This document shows, piece after piece, positions 56,691-64,000 of a stretch of DNA of 64,000 bases. The DNA comes from Heliocidaris tuberculata (lineage: Eukaryota > Echinodermata > Echinoidea > Camarodonta > Echinometridae): the NCBI GenBank assembly GCA_025618425.1, contig CM046835.1:16514672-16578671 (forward strand). Reading direction: 5' to 3'. How positions within the stretch are numbered: position 1 is the first letter of the stretch; every line of letters starts with the position of its first letter. A program made the position numbers and the translations under genes. Under the pieces are notes generated by a model. The model worked only from the letters and a program-made list of their open reading frames with translations, was not told the origin of the DNA and did no database searches.

Positions 56691-56985
56691 TATATAAAGA
56701 GATAGGTCAGAACAGAAAACAAACATGCCTGGTAGATGGAGTTATAACATTAAAAACCAAATAATTACTTACAAAGAATCAAATAATTAATTACAAAGAA
56801 TCAATTACTTTACCAAGCATCAAATAATTACAAAGAATAGTTTAGTAAAGTAGACCATGAGAAGATTTTGTGTGTCACTGGAAATGGTCAGATATCAATT
56901 GATAAAGAGGTATGTTTACAACAGAGTCTTGAATGACTCTGTTGAATTTGCCTGTTTTACAATATCGGGTATCTCTTCGTGTGAT

Positions 56986-57035
56986 GGTTTAACCAAGGAG
57001 GTGCGAGGCTTGCCTAGTACCTCCTTGGTTTAACC
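56986..57035. repeat. Hairpin, copy 2
   Basis: GGTTTAACCAAGGAGGTGCG then AGGCTTGCCT then AGTACCTCCTTGGTTTAACC. Same core and loop as copy 1 with a longer stem. Confidence 0.92.
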
Positions 57036-57210
57036 TAGAGTTCAATGAGCAGCTTAAATTCTATATGCCTGAAAAAAGGTCATTGTTGCGGTGAGAAATG
57101 AAAATGTCTGACAGGATCTGTCACGCTTTTTAGCCAACACACAATGAGAATATACATGATATACGAGTAGGTCTACTGAATGTCGAGAACTGTAACCCTG
57201 TAACTTCGAG

Positions 57211-57553
57211 CGTATGGCAAGCCTTATTAATATTTAAAGTGATTTTTTGATATCACAAATTCGTATTTGTGATATCACGAATTCGAATTTGTGATATCAC
57301 AAATTCGATTTCTTGATATCAAAAATTGGGTTTATGTGATAAACCAATTGGAATTCGTGATATCAAGAATTCAATTCCTGATATCACAAATTGAATTTGT
57401 GATATCACTAATTGAATTTGTGATATCACTAATTCCATTTCGTGATATCACAAATTCGAATTCGTGATATCACAAATTCGAATTCGTGATATCACAAATT
57501 CGAATTTGTGATATCAAAAAATCACTTTAAATATCAATATGGCTTGCCATACG
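57211..57553. mobile_element. TIR element made of GATATC palindromic units
   Basis: Ends CGTATGGCAAGCC (57211) and GGCTTGCCATACG (57553), inverted arms of about 60 bp through ATTTAAAGTGATTTTTTGAT. The interior is about 12 short units of type TTGTGATATCACAAATTCGA, each itself palindromic. Confidence 0.9.
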
Positions 57554-57599
57554 AGCGCCACTCGAGTTCAAGCATTCAGTGGTAATACGAATTTGTATA

Positions 57600-59016
57600 G
57601 ACACTCGGAGGAGTTGGATTTCATTAATTTCGTATCAAAAATACCTGTCTACAAAATAGAACTCGAGGTTCTGATTCAGTGCAACAACGCAGAGTAAAGT
57701 TCTCTACAGATTACAAAAGGTATGTATTTTATGGCAATTCGGAATATGCTATGGGTTATATTTTGCCATAGAATTAGTACAATAATTTTTTTAGCTGGCG
57801 GGTTCCGATTAGAGGGATAGGACACGTATAGGGTTTGGTATTATGTTGGGTCTAGGGTTAAAGGAAAGATAATGCGACTAGTGATAAGCATTTTATGTAG
57901 TATTGTCTTTGATTTAACTGTCTAACGTTAGGAATCATCTCCTTAAACTGCATCTGTTAAATTTAAACTTGAATATGTACAGTATTACAAAAAATAATTT
58001 GGCTAACACTGATAAAATTCATTCTGCAAACTTTAAAGGTCGAATTTGTTCTTACATCACGTAGTTCCGGTGCGTTCGCTCAACATCAAAATGCATACTG
58101 GATTCTCTGGTAATAGAAACATATATAATTGTATTTTTTCCATCCACCGACATTTCACAAATTTTTACGGGCCCGGATCGGGTGTATTTTTTAAAGATAA
58201 GTCGGCCGGCGATATCAGAATCATAAATCGTGTATTAGAGAACGGATATGAACAATCCATGATTAATCGGCGATATTAAAATTTCTTCCTTTCATTCATC
58301 TATTCATTCATTTATTCATTCATTCATCCATTGAAAATGGTAGTCCAAAGTTCTTAATTGTTGAACATACAAGTAGCCTGCTTTAAGATTGATTGATTGA
58401 TTGATTGATTTATTGATTGAAGTTATTAACAACACATCACATAGGGCTAAATGACAGTATAATTATAAACAATCATACATTGTACTAACGAGTAATAATA
58501 GTACATGAATACATATACATAAAAAAGTAAAAGTAATATATACATTAATGAACAGAAATGGATTTACAATTATATAGTCATAGATCTACTTAAAGTCGAA
58601 TGTACATGACAATGTAATATAGATGTACTAATACTGAGGTGAAGTTGTTAATTGGAACTAGAAGTTAGCACAAGTGCTAGTCGAGCCTATAGTCCCATTC
58701 TTTTGCAAGATGTTTTGTTTTGTTAATTTTTTCAGTAACTACATGTACAATTTTTATTTTATATGTAAAAATATATACAAATATATAAGCTTTACATTTC
58801 TTACAGGGAAAAAACACCCCAAAACGATTAGTTTTTTTCCTTCAAACAATAATTACAATGATAATTTATACAAAAGAAAAAAAATCTTTAAACAACTGAA
58901 ATCAGTATTGTGTGCATGAGGTGTAGCAGTGAAGTGAAAATTGTTACAGATAAAAAATTATACGGATACAGATTTTGTTTGTTTATTACTCCCAGAGCCC
59001 TTTACATAAGTTTGTG
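57600..59016. other. Intergenic upstream of transporter B
   Basis: Apart from the microsatellites at 58285-58425 I see no gene; the part next to 59017 must hold the paralogue's 5' UTR, but no TATA box stands out. Confidence 0.4.
58285..58425. repeat. (TTCA)n and (GATT)n microsatellites
   Basis: TTCATTCATTCATCCATT-type run at 58285-58332 and GATTGATTGATTGATT run at 58388-58425. Confidence 0.9.
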
Positions 59017-59233
59017 ATGGCGTCGTCACAAGGAGGATGCGGCGAGAATGCCGCGGCGTCAGACAGATGGAGGTATGTTGTGCTGGTCTCCAAGTTCAGT
59101 CTAGACATCCTGATACAAGGGATCATGAAAGCCTTCGGTCTTCTTGTTCCTGCCCTCATCCATATACTAGAAACCAGCTATGGAACAATCGGATTCATCC
59201 TGTCTATTGAATTCACGATATGTTATATGGCAT
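59017..59233 (+). CDS. SLC16-like B exon 1
   Basis: 217 bp, TM1 and start of TM2 (VVLVSKFSLDILIQGIMK; GTIGFILSIEFTICYMAC). Very similar to gene A at both DNA and protein level. Confidence 0.85.
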
Positions 59234-60060
59234 GTGAGTACTAGTTACTTAATGCTTGTACAACATAAGAGGATTTTAAAAATTGTAAAGGGAGGGGACA
59301 CAGTCCATTTTTCAAAGACAAGTGCCTGTTCTCATGCGGAATTTGACACCATCCTTGTGTTTGCCCGTTAACAGGTGTTGTCAATTCACTTTACAACCGA
59401 CAGGTAGTCTGGTAGTAGGTACTGCACTGCTCCCTCTTCCATAAGGAAAGGTCATCATCACAGAGTTCCCTCATCCGAAGGCTTCTCGAGCTTGGAAGAC
59501 AAACTAGAGTAATTTCATTACGGTGTCCAATCAGGGAGGCGGAAAAGAGAAACACCTCCCTGGTCCAATCGAGTTTCGCTGTCTGGGAAACTTGTAGGCC
59601 TACACACATGAATTGGTACATTTCACCAAATTCGCTGTCAGCGAATTATGACTCAATGCACATGGCAACATATTACTAAATGTCTCTGAGGGGGCTTTTT
59701 CAGATTGTATATGCCGATTAGGTTTCAAAGGGGGCGACGGGCCGGTTATGCCCTCTAAATCCGCAAAACTCGATAAATCCCATTCCCGTCATAATTATAC
59801 CAACCGTAATGCTTCGAACTCATGCTGCAATCATTTGGAGGTCGAAATCCTTGTGTTTTAAATACCTCCCAATATACCTCCCAATTTGTCTACTGTATTA
59901 TGTGTGCCACTTTTAATTGGTTAATACTTTGTTTTCTCTCTTCTTCTTTTTTTTTTTACAGGTCCTCTGGTTTGCATCCTCGCTAAACGTATCAACCCCA
60001 GGGCACTTAGCATTGTAGGTAGCGTTGGATCAAGTGCAGCAATCCTAGCTTCTGCTTATG
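59017..60060 (+). pseudogene. SLC16/MCT-like transporter B, interrupted in exon 2
   Basis: Exon 1 59017-59233 (MASSQGGCGENAAASDRWRY; donor GGCAT|GTGAGT) and exon 2 from 59962 (acceptor TTTACAG|GTCC; CPLVCILAKRINPRALSIVG then SSAAILASAY). Both align without gaps to gene A, and the exon 1 lengths are equal. After codon TAT (about 60060) similarity to gene A stops inside the exon, where A continues VDSTIWFGV, and transposon-like leader sequence begins. Either the gene is knocked out by the insertion, or this allele is; the remaining exons would have to lie beyond 64000. Sequence before the break has no stop, so the break looks recent. Confidence 0.75.
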
Positions 60061-60656
60061 GTGGTGTCACACCTTGGCGTTTTAGCTAGCGTATGCCCGA
60101 CGTATCAAAATTTATCTAAAACGTCGGCATACGCTGAACTTTGATTTTTTTTCTTCAACTCTGGGCGTATACTTAGCGTATTCATAACGAGTTGGACGTA
60201 TACATAACGTATATAGAACGCTTCGTTAACTTATAAGTAACGTATTCCAACGAATGCTTAGCGTATTGCCGGCGTACACAACTTATGCCCAACGATAGCC
60301 TAACTTACGCATAGCGCGCGCCAGCGTATCGCTGACGATCACGTGTCGTAGCCTATAAAAAGGCTGCCGCTCGACTAGATAGAGGGCTAGCGCGCCGGGC
60401 GGACGTGTTTTTCACAGGCTCTCTCAAATCGGTTGATTTTGGATAAAATTTTACACTTTACACTGGAAATACAAACTTTTCTTTTGGAAATTGGTTTCAC
60501 TGGATAAAGTACTTTGGATTCGCTCACTTTTTTGGAATAGTTTCTGCTGAAATACAGAAAAAGGTAAGCAAACAAAATCTGGGCTTTGACCGCACCTACT
60601 AATACACTAACGCACGGCGGGAAACAAATTTCCCGCCAATTCCTTAACACCCAATC
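60061..60656 (+). promoter_or_regulatory. LINE leader / inserted 5' region with TATA box
   Basis: Starts GTGGTGTCACACCTTGGCG, holds a palindrome AGCGTATGCCCGACGT / ACGTCGGCATACGCT (60088-60136) and many CGTAT/ATACG motifs. It then has TATAAAAA (60354-60361) followed about 295 bp later by the ORF1 start. The TATA box could drive the element. It is uncertain whether 60061-60350 belongs to the LINE or to a separate element it landed in. Confidence 0.45.
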
Positions 60657-62096
60657 ATGACGACTTCCGCCCCCGAAGTCGACATATTCAACCTAGATGA
60701 GGAAGTCTAGACTGTCACGTCTGGCAAAAAACGCCAAAATAAGAGGAAACGTGAAGGAAGTCTGACTGTAGAGAATCTCTCCCTCAGAACGGACTCCTCG
60801 TCTAGCACAGACTCAGACATTCCAAATACTCATTACAGAACCCCCTCTTCTAACCATAGCACTTCCACCCATATTACTCAACATCACCTGAAAATCCTAA
60901 TAGTACCAATAGATAAGACCAAATCCCTAAAGAATGTAAATCCGATATCTGTTGCTAGGTCAATCAGAGAATGCGTTGGGCAAACCCCAGTCGATTTCAT
61001 CAAACATACATACTCTGGAATTTTGGTACAGTGCAAAAATCAAAAGCAACTTAGAAACCTGAATCAAATTCAAATAGTTGGGGGAATTCCAGTAAAAATA
61101 CAAGAGAAGGTCCTTGGCCTAAAAGGAGTTATTTCAGGAGTCCCCATAGATATGACCGAGAAGGAATTAGAACAAGAATTGAAATCCCAAAAAGTTGTTG
61201 CAGTGAAAAGAATGATGAAAAAAAGAAAACAGAACAATGGAGAGGAAAACGAAACCAATCAAATTCCAGAGTACTATCCTATCAGAAGCGTCATTCTGAC
61301 ATTTAACAAAGAACAACTCCCAGAGAAGGTTTCAATGTGCTTCCAGACATTCAATGTTTCATTATATATCCCACCTGTTTCTAGATGCTATAGATGTCAG
61401 ATGTACGGACATGGTATTTCCCAATGCAGAGCAAAATTAAGATGTGTTAGATGCGGGGAATCCCACAATTTTGAAGAATGCCCAAGAAAAGAAAATCCAA
61501 AATGTGTAAATTGCGGAGAAGCTCATTCTGCCGCTTACAACGGCTGTAGAGAAGCTAAAAAAGCGAAACAGGTCCAGAAAATAAAATGTGAAAATAAACT
61601 GACTTACGCCCAAGCCACAAAGGCATGGACAGAAAAACAAACCCTTAAACCAAACTCAGAACAGGAAATAAAATATACCACTGTCCAGGAACCCAATCAA
61701 ATACGCGATAAACAGCAAACACGGATACTAACTACAGCAGAAGTTCATGTTCCTCCCCCCAATTACGAACCCCCTACGAAAGTCGCTAGCACTCCCCATT
61801 ATGAACAATCAACCAAAGTTCCCTCTTATTCCGCAGCCGCCCAGATAAAACACCAACCCCAAACCAGAGAAAACACAAATCTAACTGAAATGGAAACAGA
61901 AGATCCACATAGTACTGAAAGTGGCAATTTTTTAACAACTCATCGTAATGAACAGATAATGGAGTCTATTATACAATTAGTAATGCTTTTTGAAAAAGGT
62001 AAAACAGAAGTAGAAGTTCTTGAACTAGTTAGAGTAGCCGCAGAAAGGCTCATCGAGAAAAGACTAAATGACGCACAACTTCATGGCTGGAACTAA
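60657..62096 (+). pseudogene. LINE ORF1 (gag-like) with one nonsense codon
   Basis: The frame from ATG 60657 (MTTSAPEVDIFNLDEEV) meets TAG at 60708-60710 and is then open to the stop at 62094-62096, 479 codons in all. N-terminal part is basic and Ser-rich; an RNA-binding-type region (ISGVPIDMTEKELEQEL) precedes three CCHC knuckles from about residue 244: CYRCQMYGHGISQC, CVRCGESHNFEEC, CVNCGEAHSAAYNGC. This is the nucleic-acid-binding protein of Jockey/I-type LINEs. A start downstream of the stop is possible but would lose the N-terminus. Confidence 0.8.
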
Positions 62097-62109
62097 TTGC
62101 GTAATTACC

Positions 62110-64000
62110 ATGGCAGTGCTTTCCATACTGCAGTGGAATGCACAAGGCCTGTCCGCACACGGACAAGAACTCGTAAAATTTCTTGACTCTAATAACAGAT
62201 ATCATAACGAAATAATACATTTGATTTGCATTCAAGAAACCTGGTTTAATGACACCAGGACCTTATACATTCCAGGGTATACATGTATTGCAAAAAATAG
62301 AAAATCGCAATATCGAGGAGGTTGTGCCTTTTATGTACACGATTCTGTTCCATACGGCTTTTCGACTCAAGATGAGACAGAGTTGGAGTTACAGTCTGTA
62401 GATATTTTTATCGGAGAATCTGTGTTTCGAATTGTGAATTTTTATAACCCATGTAAACAATTAAATGAAAATATAATGCAAGAGTTAAAAGAAAGTGTAC
62501 GGAAATACAATAAATATATTATACTCGGAGATTTCAACTCGCATAGCACTTTATGGGGAAGTGATAAAACAGATCATAATGGCCATGTCATTGAAACCTT
62601 CATTAATGAACACAATATGGTCATTATAAATAATGGGGACGGTACGAGAATGGATCCTAAGAACGCAAAAATGTCATGTTTAGACCTGACAATTACATCC
62701 CCTTCTTTATCCAGTAGATGTGAGTGGCGCGTCATGCAAAATAAGTTTGGTAGCGACCACTATCCAATCTCTACTCGTATCACTCTGGATACAACCCTTA
62801 CCGTTAATAAACGGCACGAACCCTCAAAAGAGAGATGGTCTTTTAAACACATGAATTGGACACTTTTTACAGAAGAGTGTAGAAGTATTTTCCAGGATGA
62901 ACACGTTGACCCAGACCCAACAAAGCTATATCTTTATTTCATTAAAAAAATGACGGAAGTTATTCAGAAAACAACTCCACAAAAGGGTAAAAGGAAACGA
63001 ATCCCGATCCCATGGTGGAACAAAATGTGTTCAGATAAAATCAAGGAGAGAAATAGAGCAAAAAAAAAACTTAATAGAACTATATCAATTGAAAATTTGA
63101 ATGACTTTCTGAAGAAAAAAGCAGAGGCGCAGAAATTTTTACGTCAATGCGAACGTCAGTACTGGCATGACTTCTGTGAGAAACTCAACCGATTTGTGCC
63201 GGAATCAAACATCTGGTCTTGCATCAAAAGGTTAAATGGTTTACATACCAAAACAAAGAGAATACCTGTATTGAAAGAGAAAGAAAGGGTTATACAGGCA
63301 GACCAAGAAAAGGCAGAGATACTTGGAGCATTCTTTCAATCAGTCAGTACAAAAAACCCAATACAAACAGATAAAAGTCAAGATTGCCTAGAAAACAAGG
63401 TACTAACAGTTGAGAACAGTAAAGAACATGTTTTGAACGGGAATTTCGGACTGACGGAATTTAATAAAGCCATAGTAAATAAAAATAATACAGCTCCCGG
63501 GAAAGATAAAATACCATATATTGTATATCAAAACTTACCGAATAATGCAAAAGAGTATGTACTACGTTTGATAAACTTAATTTGGGAAACCAAATTCATT
63601 CCGCCCCAACTAAAACATTCTATATTGATCCCAATCCTAAAACATAACGGTAATCCTAGTGATATATCTGCATATAGACCTATTGCTTTGTCTTCATGCC
63701 TGATTAAAATCATGGAAAAGATGATCAAATCAAGGATTGATTGGTATTTAGAGAAGCATGAGTTTTTGCCTTCATTCATGAGTGGTTTCAGAAGAGCACG
63801 TAGTGTAACAGATAACATAGTAAACCTAGAAAATGATATCCAAAAGAGTATAAATAACAAAGAACATACTTTGGCAGTTTTCCTAGATATAGATAAAGCA
63901 TACGACACGGTATGGACAGGCGGTTTAATACACAAATTAGAAGATATAGGTATACAAGGAAACATGCTCTTTTTTCTTGACAACCTTTTGAGAGATCGTA
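62110..64000 (+). CDS. LINE ORF2: AP endonuclease + reverse transcriptase (partial)
   Basis: Open from ATG 62110 to the window edge, 630 codons read without a stop. Endonuclease: LQWNAQGLS near residue 7, CIQETW (Glu 43), GDFNSHSTLWG (about 140), SDHYP (215-219), so the catalytic set looks complete. RT: NNTAPGKDKIP (about 459), AYRPIALSSCLIKIMEK, MSGFRRARSVTDNI, and FLDIDKAYDTVW (591-602) with the first catalytic Asp. The second catalytic motif (YADD type) lies beyond 64000. ORF2 of a target-primed LINE: nicks DNA and copies the element RNA. Clade is by motif pattern only. Confidence 0.85.
   Translation, partial: MAVLSILQWNAQGLSAHGQELVKFLDSNNRYHNEIIHLICIQETWFNDTRTLYIPGYTCIAKNRKSQYRGGCAFYVHDSVPYGFSTQDETELELQSVDIFIGESVFRIVNFYNPCKQLNENIMQELKESVRKYNKYIILGDFNSHSTLWGSDKTDHNGHVIETFINEHNMVIINNGDGTRMDPKNAKMSCLDLTITSPSLSSRCEWRVMQNKFGSDHYPISTRITLDTTLTVNKRHEPSKERWSFKHMNWTLFTEECRSIFQDEHVDPDPTKLYLYFIKKMTEVIQKTTPQKGKRKRIPIPWWNKMCSDKIKERNRAKKKLNRTISIENLNDFLKKKAEAQKFLRQCERQYWHDFCEKLNRFVPESNIWSCIKRLNGLHTKTKRIPVLKEKERVIQADQEKAEILGAFFQSVSTKNPIQTDKSQDCLENKVLTVENSKEHVLNGNFGLTEFNKAIVNKNNTAPGKDKIPYIVYQNLPNNAKEYVLRLINLIWETKFIPPQLKHSILIPILKHNGNPSDISAYRPIALSSCLIKIMEKMIKSRIDWYLEKHEFLPSFMSGFRRARSVTDNIVNLENDIQKSINNKEHTLAVFLDIDKAYDTVWTGGLIHKLEDIGIQGNMLFFLDNLLRDR

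Larger units (their letters stand above)
60061..64000 (+). mobile_element. Jockey/I-superfamily-like LINE, 5' complete, 3' beyond window
   Basis: Leader, ORF1 with CCHC knuckles and ORF2 with AP endonuclease and RT in the order expected of Jockey/I/R1/Nimb-type LINEs; ORF2 starts 14 bp after the ORF1 stop codon. Inserted in exon 2 of transporter B. The 3' end and target-site duplication are outside the window. Confidence 0.75.

Noticed and set aside
60061..64000. LTR retrotransposon or retrovirus
   Set aside because: An AP endonuclease precedes the RT and no LTR, protease or integrase is seen; this is a LINE.

Overview
This is a window of animal nuclear DNA: split genes with GT-AG introns, long AT-rich introns and intergenic stretches, abundant microsatellites, several LINE clades and many foldback/MITE-like elements. 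Gene content and repeat style suggest an echinoderm, most likely a sea urchin, but the species cannot be fixed from the sequence alone.

Layout. (1) 0.3-2.0 kb, + strand: 3' end of an L1/Tx1-like LINE, broken by two frameshifts. (2) 5.8-24.4 kb, - strand: a ten-exon TBCEL gene (tubulin-folding cofactor E-like), for which I could join exon phases across all introns into a 664-codon reading frame. It is much longer than vertebrate TBCEL because one exon inserts about 210 disordered, acidic residues between leucine-rich repeats. Its introns carry foldback elements and two copies of a Helitron/Helentron-like element (9.9-11.3 kb; 14.4-18.5 kb). (3) 24.4-41.0 kb: intergenic, built almost entirely of transposon debris: a Harbinger-derived element with a nested MITE, GC-homopolymer-rich elements, a degenerate minisatellite seen at three loci, a dispersed duplication with a conserved splice-donor-like site, and a CR1-like LINE 3' end. 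(4) 41.0-50.3 kb, + strand: a four-exon SLC16/MCT-like transporter (471 codons) whose last intron is GC-AG. (5) 50.3-59.0 kb: intergenic, with a 3.6 kb element bounded by roughly 620 bp inverted repeats, paired 50 bp hairpins and a GATATC-rich palindromic array. (6) 59.0-60.06 kb, + strand: the first two exons of a second, tandem SLC16-like gene, cut in exon 2 by foreign DNA. (7) 60.06-64.0 kb, + strand: a Jockey/I-superfamily-like LINE with a TATA-containing leader, ORF1 (three CCHC knuckles, one nonsense codon) and an ORF2 (AP endonuclease plus reverse transcriptase) that stays open to the window edge.

The most unusual observation is in the TBCEL introns. The Helentron-like repeat family carries, at equivalent internal positions in three repeat blocks, three different tRNA-like modules with apparent anticodons CAT, CCC and ACG. 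They sit after a shared lead-in and before T runs.
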